From the NCBI GenBank assembly GCA_034770075.1, contig CM068380.1:83722112-83786111 (forward strand): a DNA stretch of 64,000 bases, written 5' to 3'. The number at the start of each line of letters is the position of its first letter. The first letter of the stretch is position 1. The stretch comes from Aralia elata (taxonomy: Eukaryota; Streptophyta; Magnoliopsida; Apiales; Araliaceae). The translations under genes were made by a program, and so were the position numbers. Shown one piece after another: positions 48,823 to 59,097 of this stretch. The notes under the pieces were generated by a model. That model saw only the letters and a list, made by a program, of their open reading frames with translations. It ran no database searches and was not told the DNA's origin.

Positions 48823-49480
48823 TGTGGGCCCAAGTGCATATTAGGGTTCACATGACCTAATTGAATTAAATGTACAAATTAGGGTTTACAAAAAACCTAA
48901 TTAAATGTACAAATTAGGGTTTATGTGACCTAATTAAATGTACTAGACCCGGGGAAGTCTCCACGTGTTCCAAGGCAGAAGACTCGTGGATGCGACCCAT
49001 TTTGGGAATTGATTGAGGGATTGGATTGGTGGCTAGAAGAACAGGGCAATTTGGGCATTACTTTGATGATTAAAGGGCATTTCTGGAATTTCTCCTTTAA
49101 AACATAATTAAAGGGTATTTCGGGAATTTCCCTTAAAACATGTGCCTGACATGTGACTATTTTCCAGAAAAATTCTATAAATAGCTCCTCTATTTTAAGA
49201 AAAGGGGATCGCTCTCAAGACATTACACTGAGACTCTTGGAAGCTCTAAGCACTTGAAACTCTCTCTCAACTCGAAGACTCAAGAAAGCTCTTGGAATTC
49301 CTGCTACCCTAACCCGGTTTCCGGATTCTGAGAGTTCTGCCACGTGTCATTGGAGTAATCGCTCACCTGTTCTTCTCCCCTCTTCAATCAATCAATCAGT
49401 TCCGTACTCTTCGTGGATTTCTCTCCTCTCCAGCCAACACGAAACCCTAACCCTAGCAAGGTGTAATTTTCTTACCTACA
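48823..49480 (+). repeat. 5' LTR of the gag-only element
   Basis: 658 bp, TG...CA. A TATA-like TTCTATAAATAGCTCC at about 49171 would drive transcription. CCTAATTAAATGTAC-type words recur in the U3 part, and telobox words (AAACCCTAACCCTA) lie near the 3' end at about 49442. It is followed at once by the primer-binding region. Confidence 0.93.
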
Positions 49481-49485
49481 TTTAT

Positions 49486-49504
49486 TTGGCAACTCTGCTG
49501 GGGA
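49486..49504 (+). promoter_or_regulatory. Candidate tRNA primer-binding site
   Basis: TGGCAACTCTGCTGGGGAG starts 5 bp after the 5' LTR. Similar GGC(A/G)ACTCTGCTGGGGA sequences follow the 5' LTR in other plant gypsy elements. The priming tRNA was not identified. Confidence 0.55.
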
Positions 49505-49516
49505 GGTGTAGAATTC

Positions 49517-51328
49517 GTGAAGGGTATGCCCACAACTCGAAGTGGGAGAATTACAGGAAGAGTTTCACTGACAACAAGCATCACTTCACCGGATCCGATT
49601 TCAAGGCAAGTAAATCCAGTGCTCCAAAGCGCGGATCTGGATTTTGATCAACCTATCTTAGAAGACGTTTCGGAAGGAAGCTCAACATCACCTCAAATGG
49701 CTGATCAACAACAAACCAGCGCTAGACAGACAAACGAAGGAAGGCAAGGTGAGGAAGTAACTGGAGCGCAGACGACTGCGAATGCTGTGCAGATGGAGAT
49801 GCTCAAGGCATTACAGGAGGCACGAGAAGGCCAAGGGATGATGATGGCCATGATGTTGGAAATGCAGAGGAAGCAGGAAGAGATGGAGAATTTCCACCAA
49901 CAGTTGATGCAAATCCCCACTTTCAGGGCTATGTTCCCAGGAAGTTCGCAGGGGGAACGAGCAGAAGTGGAGGACAACAGCAACAACAAAGAAAATCCGA
50001 CTGTGCCTCCAACAACGGAGAGTCAGCCGATTCCAATCATCCACTTGGAGCCCCAAAACAGCGGTGATGTGCCACAACTCAGATTGGAAGTGAGTCAACC
50101 TCAGCCCAACATCATCCCGACCACTCTCCCAGCATTTTCACAAGTGCAGATACCGACCATCCCTAGCCATATCCAACTAACAAGCCAACAAGCACCACCG
50201 ATACAAATTGTGCAGGATGCAAGTGTACACCAGCCAATTTCCTTACCATACACACCACCTATGCATCAATACATCACAGCCCCTCAAAGAGTCCATACCA
50301 CGAGCCAGTATGTGACGAAGGATGATATGATCGATGTGATCAATCAATTTCGCAAGCAGACATCCCGACCTTCAGAGTTGGACTTTACTCCACCCTACCC
50401 GGCACATGTACGGAGACAACCGTACCTGGCAGGGTATATTGAGCACCCCCCGCAGTTCCCAAAGTATAACGGGGAGAAAGGGAATGCCAGGGAGCATATT
50501 GCCAGGTTCGTGGAGTCGATGTCTCCATGGTTGGGTTATGATGAGGTGAATAACCATAATCTGTTGATGAGGGAATTTAACAAGACTTTGACGGATAGTG
50601 CCTTCAGTTGGTACTACAATTTGGAGAAGGGATCAGTCCATGATTGGGATGATCTAAAATTACAATTTTTTAAGAAATTTTTCTATGTGCAGAAACAGGT
50701 AACTATTGTAGACCTGATGCGATTCGAGCAGAGGCCGAATGAGGAGCTGTCAGATTATGTGGACAGATTCAGGGCCCAAGTACAGAAGTGTGCCGAGCCA
50801 ATTGAAGAGAAGAACTTGGTTAGCATATGCAACAATGGTGCTCTAGACTCCTTCAAGCCCCATCTCATTACAAAGGCATGTGATTCATTTGCAACCCTCT
50901 CATCCTTCGCACAAGATTTGGGAGGATTCGTGACAGTGCCCATCAACCATGCGATGGTTACATGGAAGGGTAAGAGAACAGCAACTGTGGCTTTGGCTGA
51001 CTCTCAGTCAAACCCCCAAGGGGGCAAGAGGGAGAAGAATGAGCGAAATTTTGAACAAAGTAAAGGAAAACTTGGGGGCAAGTATACCAGGATGTCAGTT
51101 CCAGAGGCTATCACATGCAGTGAGAAGGCATTCAGGGGCCTGTACGAACAATGGGTTGAGCACGGAGTGGTGAAACCTCCAACGCCTAAACTTGTGGTGA
51201 CGGAAAAGATGAAAAGAAGACCAGATTTCTGTGTGTACCACCAGTACGCAGGACATTCCACTATGGACTGTTACAGTATGCGGAGGATATACCATGAGAA
51301 GCTGGCAGCCGGAGAAACCGAACTGTGA
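49517..51328 (+). CDS. gag: Retrotransposon Gag polyprotein (intact, 603 aa)
   Basis: A single open frame of 603 residues starts 13 bp after the primer-binding region (MKGMPTTRSGR; an in-frame Met 3 codons on is an alternative). It encodes the structural protein of the element's virus-like particle. Residues 1-130 are polar; a Met/Gln-rich helical stretch (about 90-135) may be a coiled coil; 140-300 is Pro/Gln-rich and low complexity. Residues about 315-466 match the Retrotrans_gag fold (AFSWYYNLEKGSVHDWDDLK, LMRFEQRPNEELSDYVDRFR). Near the C-terminus CVYHQYAGHSTMDC gives C-x2-H-x4-H-x4-C, the CxxH...GH...C knuckle seen in plant gypsy proteins between gag and protease. The frame stops before any protease motif. 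Being open without stops or frameshifts, it agrees with the young LTRs. Confidence 0.9.
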   Translation: MKGMPTTRSGRITGRVSLTTSITSPDPISRQVNPVLQSADLDFDQPILEDVSEGSSTSPQMADQQQTSARQTNEGRQGEEVTGAQTTANAVQMEMLKALQEAREGQGMMMAMMLEMQRKQEEMENFHQQLMQIPTFRAMFPGSSQGERAEVEDNSNNKENPTVPPTTESQPIPIIHLEPQNSGDVPQLRLEVSQPQPNIIPTTLPAFSQVQIPTIPSHIQLTSQQAPPIQIVQDASVHQPISLPYTPPMHQYITAPQRVHTTSQYVTKDDMIDVINQFRKQTSRPSELDFTPPYPAHVRRQPYLAGYIEHPPQFPKYNGEKGNAREHIARFVESMSPWLGYDEVNNHNLLMREFNKTLTDSAFSWYYNLEKGSVHDWDDLKLQFFKKFFYVQKQVTIVDLMRFEQRPNEELSDYVDRFRAQVQKCAEPIEEKNLVSICNNGALDSFKPHLITKACDSFATLSSFAQDLGGFVTVPINHAMVTWKGKRTATVALADSQSNPQGGKREKNERNFEQSKGKLGGKYTRMSVPEAITCSEKAFRGLYEQWVEHGVVKPPTPKLVVTEKMKRRPDFCVYHQYAGHSTMDCYSMRRIYHEKLAAGETEL

Positions 51329-51678
51329 AAAGAAAATCACCGTGTATGAAAAGCTACTTTCAAACCACAAAGGAAAAAGAAACATGCAACATTATTACCC
51401 ATGGTGTAGCCCAAGAGGTCGGAAAAAATCACCCAAGATGGTGGTCCACTAGAAAATGGTGGTTGAAGTACTCAAGAGTATCCCTTGCCAAGAAATTAGA
51501 TGACCAAGGGAGGAAACACAAGAATTGACGAATTAAAAATCCACCCACGATGGTGGTCAAGTCCTCGTGGATTGCACTTGCCAAGAAATTGGATGACCAA
51601 GTGACGAGGCATGCAACTTAAGCCCTTATGAAACCCTATACGCCAAACAATTGGCACGACGTACCAAGGGATAAGGCA

Positions 51679-51837
51679 CAAAGTTATACTTTCAACTTTA
51701 AAAGTAATCGAGGCACCTGACTATAAGTCATCAAAGTTATACTTTCAACTTTAAAAGTAATCGAGTCACCTGACTATAAGTCCTCAAAGTTATACTTTCA
51801 ACTCTAAAAGTAATCGAGGCACCTGACTATAAGCCCT
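51679..51837 (+). repeat. 53-bp tandem repeat, three units, inside the gag-only element
   Basis: The unit starts CAAAGTTATACTTTCAACTT and continues AAAAGTAATCGAGGCACCTG then ACTATAAGTC. Starts are at 51679, 51732 and 51785, and a degenerate continuation follows (GTTACACTTTATCTCTAAAA). Such arrays are common in the untranslated internal part of plant gypsy elements. Confidence 0.85.
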
Positions 51838-52234
51838 CAAACCCGAGAAAGTTACACTTTATCTCTAAAAGTGGCGAACGTTATGCTTTATCCGACAAAA
51901 GCAAAATCTATTATTATTATGAATTTTTTTGAAACATTGTGCTTTTCATTAAAAGCAATATGATTATTAATAAAAATGTCAAACTTTCACTTATACTTGA
52001 ATATTCTTTGATTTTAAAAGTATGGATTCAAGTGTTAGTTTGCGAGAAATCGAAAAATTGCATGTTTACTCTCATTATTATGAATATTGTTGTCTTGGAG
52101 TATTAATTTGAATAACTTATGATTCAATACTAAATATTGGGTCTTAAGGAAAAAATTCAAGTTAAAGACAATCACTAATGCTAAAGAAAAGTTCTTTGAT
52201 ACAGGAAATAACAAAAAGCTACAAAAAGCCATAC

Positions 52235-53824
52235 CTAGAAGTAAGGAGATCTAGCCCAGCACGAACAAATATTCATCGGGAGAGGAGCTGCACAACTCAC
52301 GGGCTTAGAGAATGCCTGTAGCTCCACGACATCTTTGTTGTTGGGTGGATAGCCGAGGTCACTAAAAGGCGAGGTGGCAGAATCAAGATAAAGAAAGTCA
52401 AATAAGGCGAGCTTCTCAATGGGCAAAGAAAGTAAAGCATCGATGCCCCTACCCAAAGAACTAGCAATTGTACCCTCCCTTTTAGGTGACGCCTCGGGAG
52501 AATCCTTCTAGGGAGGATGGAAATCAACAATAGGTTTCGAAGGATTCCCCCTTGGGGGAGGAGGATTAACTGCCATAATAGCATCAGCATCAACATTGGT
52601 GTCACCGATATCCTCCAAGCTGTCATGAGAAGATGTTATATATGGGCGTGAAGATGGAATTGTACTAACCACAACAGGACCTAAGCCTACATCAGACATG
52701 AAATCGTCAACATTAAGGCTGCCACGATCATCATGAGGTGAGGAGGACTCGACAACAATCATGTTATGTCAGCTAGGCTCACAAGTTGTGGAGGTCGCCA
52801 CCTCACTCGCCGTACCCATGAGAAATCCAATGGGAATATCATCATCATCATCATCATTCTCAGCAATCTAAACACAAGGATCCTCGGCTTTACTCTAGAG
52901 CAAGTCAATCTCATCTCCCCGACAGCAGAGGATCCTGGGGGAGGAACTCGAGGAGGTACCCGAGACGAAGTCTGGAAGGATCGTGTCACCATGAAAGCAT
53001 GAAGTATAATTGTCAGCCCGCTTGACAGCCTCTATCAAGTATGCAACGCACTAGGTATCCCTAGGAGACAGTCTGGATGGGCTACAAGAAGCTGAAGCAA
53101 CAACAGGAAGACTGCAAGATATAGAATAAGAACGTAATTTGAAAAAGAAAAGGAAGCAGACATACTCTAACGTAACGAATGTGCATGAAGAAAAGCACTC
53201 GTGGGAAATCAACACAGTAAAGGCGTCATGATGCGTAGATCCCTACATAGCTGAATGCCCTACATGGTTTAATGCCCTACATGGTTTAATGCCCTATATA
53301 GCCGAATGCAGCGATATATGCCCGTGCTCTTTAGTATAGCTTTATACTCAACATTCCCGAGGATTTCGTCAGTCCAATGTTGCCATCCTTGAAGACGGTT
53401 AGATGAGTCAGACAGGAAGCGAAAGGGACTGAAAGGGTATTCTTGTTTCTCTATGCACATGCGGGGAATGCGACCGGAATGGGGGAAGTCGTCCCAACCT
53501 CCGCAAGCCGCGACATACAGAAACAAGCCTTCTTTATCTGGTGCAGGAAAAGTTGTGCGATCGTAAGTCTTCAGAGCATCTGATAGACGAGGCCTGCAAG
53601 TAAGAAAGACTCCACATGAGGATACTAAGGATGTCAAGTAAGACATATGAACTTGAGTAGGCTTACCATAACAAAGGGAGAATTTGAGCCTTTCACTTGA
53701 GAATACCTGAAAATAAGAAAAAATGAAGTCAAGGAAGGATCAAAATCACAATTATGAAAGAAAAACAAGATTTGAAATTTTACCAAAAAACTTCGGACAG
53801 CCAAAATTCATCCTTCGGAGCCAT
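52235..53824 (-). pseudogene. Antisense gene fragment inside the LTR element, resembling plant mobile domain proteins
   Basis: On the strand opposite gag, the best coding piece is 53646-53269: RPRLSDALKTYDRTTFPAPD, LFLYVAACGGWDDFPHSGRI, SPFRFLSDSSNRLQGWQHW and ILKSTGIYRCIRLYRAL. Its GWxxW...IL..xGIY..I pattern recalls the N-terminal part of plant mobile domain (PMD, aminotransferase-like) proteins carried by TEs and by MAIL1-type genes. Splice-like sites precede it: an ATG at 53824 (MAPKDEFWLSEVFW) with a GTAAAA donor at 53783, then TTTTCAG / TTATG-GTAAGC, and CTTACTTGCAG before RPRL. The joins do not all keep frame. Further leftward, 52762-52235 reads acidic and Ser/Pro-rich (SLEDIGDTNVDADAIM, DALLSLPIEKLALFDFLYLD). 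It is either a captured host gene or an extra antisense gene of the element. The family call is an inference. Confidence 0.4.
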
Positions 53825-53997
53825 TTTTTGGGTTATTTTGATATGTGTCATGGCCGTTGGAGATGATTTTTGAAGTACTCGTCGATACGGTCGTTTTGAT
53901 ATATTATGGGCCCCGAGACTCCAAACGGAACAAAAATTATGGTCAAAACAGCGATCACGATTCCCAATGTTTTAATTTTGGTACAAAATCTCTTAGG

Positions 53998-54115
53998 ATT
54001 CGCTCCCTAGGGTTCGACCCCCCTAGGGTTCGGCCACCCTAGGGTTTGGTTACCCTAAGGCAAAAAAAAATTTCCCCTAGGGTTCGGCCACCTAGGGTTC
54101 GGCCCCCTAGGGCAA
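53998..54115. repeat. Cluster of CCCTAGGGTTCGGCC words
   Basis: Five or six copies of CCTAGGGTTCG(G/A)CC(A)CCC lie within 118 bp, interrupted by A runs. Related GGCCGAACCCTAAGG words occur at 30556-30650 and 30893-30935, and looser ones at 54975-55035. They sit just upstream of the antisense ATG at 53824. Confidence 0.75.
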
Positions 54116-55151
54116 AAAAAAAAAAAAAAAAACTATATTTTGTGTACCTTGAAAATTCTGGTGCCCCACAGATTACTTTTTTCGGAACGGATGCTTCTTT
54201 GTCAATAAATATTGTGTTTTTCTTTATTATCCGAGGGAACCCTACCGAGATATAATCCAAGTAACGGGGCTCGGAAGACAAAAGAAAAGCTACAATAACC
54301 TGAGAAAAACGTAGGAGAAGCAAGTCAAGAAGAAGTTCGAGAGAAAGTACTCAAATAAACTGAAAAAAATTGAAAGAAAGAGAAGAAGAAATTATTTTTT
54401 TTTTATCTCGTTCACAAACTGAAGACTGTTGGCTTGACGACTTCTTGGTGATCTTCAGACTTGAATGAGGAGAAAAATTTGCACGATGAAAAGAAAAGCC
54501 TAAGTGACTTGGGAGATATATATATTCAAACCGCAAGCTTACAATAGCAAAGGAAGCAATCTTTATTTTCCTCTTGCGGAAGATTTTGCAATATAAAGAT
54601 AAGTTTCTTTGAGTTTATTTTTTAAATAAACACATATATTTTCGAAATTTGTTTAAATTTGGTATTTTAATGGATTTTCAAAAAATATATATATTTGATA
54701 TCTAATATTTTATTCCTATCAATAGACAATTTTCGAAATTGGTATATATATATATATTGAATATTTGGTTTTCCTAAGGAAAAAAGATCTTGCTTTACAA
54801 AATTTTAAAGGAAGATTTTGTTTCCAAATACTAAATTAAGATTTGATTATTGGATTTTATTTAGTGATATCTGATGATCTTCTTTGTTTTAATTCTCAGA
54901 AAATAAGGAAATAAATATTAGACAAAAATGAGGAAGCTTTCAGATGATCTACCAAGAGGTTCAAGGAAGAGCCTTTCTAGGTTTTGCCTCCTTAGGGTTT
55001 AACCCTAATGGTTTGGTCCCTAGGGGTTCCCTCTTCTAGAACTCTTGTGTTCAAGACTTGAACAAGGGGAGTCACACAAAATCATTCGAGAACTTGGAGT
55101 ATTTTGCACGAGCGTCTCTCAAGGAATCGTGACTCTCGCGCATGGGGCAAA

Positions 55152-55809
55152 TGTGGGCCCAAGTGCATATTAGGGTTCACATGACCTAATTGAATTAAAT
55201 GTACAAATTAGGGTTTACAAAAAACCTAATTAAATGTACAAATTAGGGTTTATGTGACCTAATTAAATGTACTAGACCCGGGGAAGTCTCCACGTGTTCC
55301 AAGGCAGAAGACTCGTGGATGCGACCCATTTTGGGAATTGATTGAGGGATTGGATTGGTGGCTAGAAGAACAGGACAATTTGGGCATTACTTTGATGATT
55401 AAAGGGCATTTCTGGAATTTCTCCTTTAAAACATAATTAAAGGGTATTTCGGGAATTTTCCTTAAAACATGTGTCTGACATGTGACTATTTTCCAGAAAA
55501 ATTCTATAAATAGCTCCTCTATTTTAAGAAAAGGGGATCGCTCTCAAAACATTACACTGAGACTCTTGGAAGCTCTAAGCACTTGAAACTCTCTCTCAAC
55601 TCGAAGACTCAAGAAGGCTCTTGGAATTCCTGCTACCCTAACCCGGTTTCCGGATTCTGAGAGTTCTGCCACGTGTCATTGGAGTAATCGTCCACCTGTT
55701 CTTCTCCCCTCTTCAATCAATCAATCAGTTCCGTACTCTTCGTGGATTTCTCTCCTCTCCAGCCAACACGAAACCCTAACCCTAATAAGGTGTAATTTTC
55801 TTACCTACA
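55152..55809 (+). repeat. 3' LTR of the gag-only element
   Basis: 658 bp, collinear with the 5' LTR. Differences noted by eye include G/A in GAACAGG(G/A)CAATTT, C/T in GGGAATTT(C/T)CC, G/A in CTCTCAA(G/A)ACATT, A/G in CAAGAA(A/G)GCTC, CT/TC in AATCG(CT/TC)CACC and GC/AT in CCCTA(GC/AT)AAGG. It is followed by the CGCTT target duplication. Confidence 0.93.
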
Positions 55810-55814
55810 CGCTT

Positions 55815-56318
55815 CAATCGCACTAACGCAATAAATTAAACGTTAGTAACACATGAGAAGAAACTCTTTGCGGGTAAGTGTGAACATATATATATATATA
55901 TGGATGCAGTAGTGTGTACATGTATGTGTGTGTAGAAAGGGGATCCGGGTGCCCACAAACTCAACATCAACAGCAGTGGATAACCAGAAAAATACCTAAC
56001 TCCACAAATCTAATCATTTTCGAGGTAGCAGCGGCAGTAGTAGTAGTACTATTAATATAATACTACTAGTAGTAGTTAGTACTATATATCTATATATATG
56101 TAGAGAGAGAGAGACACTTGCACCAAAGTCGAGCAAATTTGTAGGCCCATTGCTGTCTCTCCACCCTCGTCCTCATCGAAACCCGTCCCCACACTCTCCG
56201 GTCTCCACTCCCTCTCTCTCTCCCCCCACAATCATCATCAATAATAAACTTTTAAAACAAACAACTTGTTAACCAAATAAAATTACAAATATATACACTA
56301 GAAAATGGACGGACGGCC

Positions 56319-56355
<37 letters not shown>

Positions 56356-56542
56356 CATTTATTTCCTTGTCCAAACTTACAACATCAAAACTGTTTGTTT
56401 CATCTATTCGCAGATAACCTACAAACCCAAAACTAAAATTAAAAAAAAAAAGGAAAGAAAAGAAAAAGACATATCAGTAGTAGTACACAGCTTAACTTCC
56501 CAATTACCAGATGCTGCTGCTGCATATTACAAAATGAGTGTG
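55815..56542. other. 3' flank of the ERF gene
   Basis: Simple-sequence rich: (TA)n at 55889-55900 and 56320-56355, GTA-type trinucleotides near 56036-56073, and CT tracts near 56210-56222. The 3' UTR of the leftward ERF gene lies in its right part. No gene is supported. Confidence 0.5.
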
Positions 56543-57013
56543 TCACCAATCATCACCATAGATCATGACCTGGGTATCATCATCGGGTTCGGGTTTGGGC
56601 TTCTGATTCAAGTCGAGCTTATTCTCTTGTTGACGGTCATGATGGATTTGACCTTGACCTTGACCATTGACTGAAGCAGCCTCGAGTGCATCAACTCGGG
56701 ACCCGACCTCCACCGCTTTGAGCCGTATAGCATCTGCAGACAACTCGCAACATCCTCCAACTCCTCCTCCTAATTGATGATCACCCACCACCAATTCGGG
56801 GAAGTTCAGCCTCGCCGACGGCCCACGCAGGTAGTAGACGGCGGTGTCATAGGCTCTCGCCGCCGCCTTCGCCGTAGAGTAGGATCCCAACCATATCCTG
56901 GATCGCTTGTTCGGCTCTCTAATCTCCGCCACCCATTTCCCCCACTTCCTCATCCTTATTCCCTTGTACGGCTTCTCACTCTTCCTCTTTCTCCCTGCGC
57001 CGCCTTCTTCCAT
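56543..57013 (-). CDS. RAP2.10: AP2/ERF transcription factor, DREB subgroup A-5 (DEAR / RAP2.10-like), intronless
   Basis: 156 residues from ATG at 57013 (MEEGGAGRKRKSEKPYKG). A Met 14 codons further up (57055) is in frame, but the residues between are unlike the family. The single AP2/ERF domain covers about 16-73 (YKGIRMRKWGKWVAEIREPN, RIWLGSYSTAKAAARAYDTA, YYLRGPSARLNFPEL). Val and Glu in WVAEIREP are the DREB-type residues at domain positions 14 and 19. A helix follows (CCELSADAIRLKAVEVGSRV), and near the C-terminus LDLNQKP is a DLNxxP EAR repression motif. A-5 members such as RAP2.1, RAP2.10 and the DEARs are repressors that bind DRE/CRT elements and damp cold, drought and defence genes. 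No introns, as usual for the group. In Arabidopsis RAP2.10 (At4g36900) sits next to CBSX1 and AP2, which supports this name over other A-5 genes. Confidence 0.88.
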   Translation of the reverse strand: MEEGGAGRKRKSEKPYKGIRMRKWGKWVAEIREPNKRSRIWLGSYSTAKAAARAYDTAVYYLRGPSARLNFPELVVGDHQLGGGVGGCCELSADAIRLKAVEVGSRVDALEAASVNGQGQGQIHHDRQQENKLDLNQKPKPEPDDDTQVMIYGDDW

Positions 57014-57942
57014 CTCTCTATTCTCTCTCTCTAGATTGGATTTATTTATATACACAGTTGAAGAAAGAAAGAGAGAGAAAGAAGAAGCTGAATTGAATTG
57101 AATTGAATAGCCGTCAAAATACCATTCTGTCTGTCTGTCTTCTGTTGCTCTGGCAACTACTTAAGCTTCTTTGTCATCTGGGTTAGCCGTAATTTCAATA
57201 AATAAAGTAGTAAAATTCAATCCAAAGGAAAACAAATTAATATTTAAGGCACCGACAGAGTCTCTTTCTTTCTCTCTCTGTAAAGCACTACAGCTCCTCC
57301 TCCCTCCTGTATATCTCTATATATATATTGTGTTTAATAAATGTTCTTCCTCAAATTCGAAACCCTTTCACTTACCTCACGTGTAATTCTTGTTGGTCGC
57401 CATATATATATATATATATATATATATAGCTTAATCTGTTGTAGATGTACGTAGATGCTTGCTTATTTTCTCAACTCAGCTAGCGGTTTTCTTCACTAAC
57501 TTAATTGGGCTTCAAAGAAAACCCCAAAGTGAAAATGAGGAAGGGGTATAAGTATTACTTTGCAAGCAAAACTAGGCCTATTTAATTGTATTAGAAAAGC
57601 AGTTACCAGTAGCTGAAGAGAGAGAAATCGTTTCTGATTATGGTGATGAGAGAGAAATAGAGTGAGGGAAGATATTATTTTCTATATAATAAAAATAATA
57701 ATAATAATTTAAGGAGGTGGAGGTAGGTCGGTGGTCGGTGGGGTGATGGACAGATACCGTTGTGACTTGACTTTGCGTTCAAAATAATGACTTTGGCATA
57801 TTGACGTTTATACCCTTCTCCACCTTGTATTTTATGCTGTATCAACTGGTATATCAAGATAAAAGTAGAGTTCATATCGTCATTAGCAGTTCATTATACG
57901 AACAAACTGGAGTCTTACATAAAGATGGGGTATCCTGTGTCT
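57014..57942. promoter_or_regulatory. ERF gene leader and promoter region
   Basis: Upstream of the ERF ATG: GA/CT-rich leader (57020-57095), a (TGTC)n motif near 57127-57141, and TA tracts at 57318-57330 and 57402-57428. A CACGTG-like core (CTCACGTGTA) near 57379 could bind bZIP or bHLH factors. The transcription start is not resolvable. Confidence 0.4.
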
Positions 57943-58127
57943 ACCATACATTGTGAAGGATAAATACACTCTTTATTTTTGTCAAATTGTAAATTTTATT
58001 CATAAGATTTTTTTCAAGAAAAAAAAGTATATGTTACCATACATAGTGAAGGATAGATACACTCTTTATTTTTGTCAAATTGTAAATTTTATTCATAAGA
58101 TTTTTTTCAAGAAAAAAAGTATATGTT
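57943..58127. repeat. 93-bp direct tandem duplication
   Basis: Bases 57943-58035 and 58036-58127 are almost identical (ACCATACATTGTGAAGGATA in the first unit, ACCATACATAGTGAAGGATA in the second), with a one-base difference in the A run. This is a recent duplication. The frame across it is open only because 93 is a multiple of three. Confidence 0.9.
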
Positions 58128-58585
58128 ACGAACGTTTATGTCGATTGTTTGATTATTACTTATATATATAAATATTAGTGATAATTTTTTTAAAAAAATG
58201 TCTAATAATTGACTCTTATAATATTTACTAATATAATGTATTGATAAGTTTTACGATTGTAATTCGGAGTAAATTTATCACAATACATAGCAGGACTCTT
58301 TTTTAATGAAAAATGATATACACGTCGACAAATATTTGACGAAGTTAGATTGCGAGCAACGTGAAAGTGTATGCGATAAAATAGAATAAATTAAAGTGAG
58401 ACTCTTTTTAATTCTTACATATCCCGTATATACACATCCGTCGTAATTATAATTCAATTAAAAAATTTTGCAATGTATAACAGGACTCATTAATTTCTAA
58501 ATTCAGAGCCTATACAATTGTCAGTCGATGTAGTGTTCGGTAAGTAAAATTTATGTGTACATCAAAGTACTGTATTGTAATTTTA

Positions 58586-58625
<40 letters not shown>

Positions 58626-59065
58626 GTATATGATAATAATTGTTAGGAAAATGTAATTTTGTATTATAAATGTAATATTTTTTATAAAAAAGAAATTATA
58701 AATTTAGCTAATAGTCAAGGCGTGTGACAATAAGGGATTCAATGTCAAGAGCTTTTAGGCACATATCTCAATCCTTCTCTAAGAATGATCAGGGGATTTA
58801 CTTAAGTTCTAATGAAGGTATCATATAATCAACGATTAATAATGACTGATATGTCTTCTCTTGTAGAATTTGAGGTTTAACTTTACATACCATTCAATTC
58901 AAATCCTTCTTATAAATACTACATAGAAAAATGAAGCCTTTGAAATTGAAGACGCATTTGAGGCATCAATAATGAATATTTAAAAATTGTTCTATGCAAA
59001 GAGAAAATGATTGATAAACTTCATCGAATAAGCTCTAAAGTCTCCTATCCTTAACTCTAAAAGAA

Positions 59066-59097
<32 letters not shown>

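Larger units (their letters stand above)
48823..55809 (+). mobile_element. Complete gag-only LTR retrotransposon (TR-GAG-like, gypsy-related), 6987 bp
   Basis: Two LTRs of exactly 658 bp (48823-49480 and 55152-55809) begin TGTGGGCCCAAGTGCATATT and end CTTACCTACA. The 5-bp flanks are both CGCTT (48818-48822 and 55810-55814), a perfect target-site duplication. TTGGCAACTCTGCTGGGGA after the 5' LTR is a plausible primer-binding site, and GCATGGGGCAAA before the 3' LTR may be the polypurine tract. The only sense ORF is gag (49517-51328). No protease, reverse transcriptase, RNase H or integrase was found in the remaining 3.8 kb, so movement needs enzymes from another element. By eye the LTRs differ at about 9 positions (about 1.4%), so the insertion is recent. 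The gag type and GC-richer interior point to a gypsy (Ty3) relative. Confidence 0.9.

Noticed and set aside
50372..51385. Several minus-strand frames of 60-96 codons
   Set aside because: They are all opposite the gag ORF and have no motif; they are shadows of its codon usage.
57953..58171. 72-codon frame with an internal repeat
   Set aside because: It spans the 93-bp tandem duplication and is open by repeat arithmetic only.
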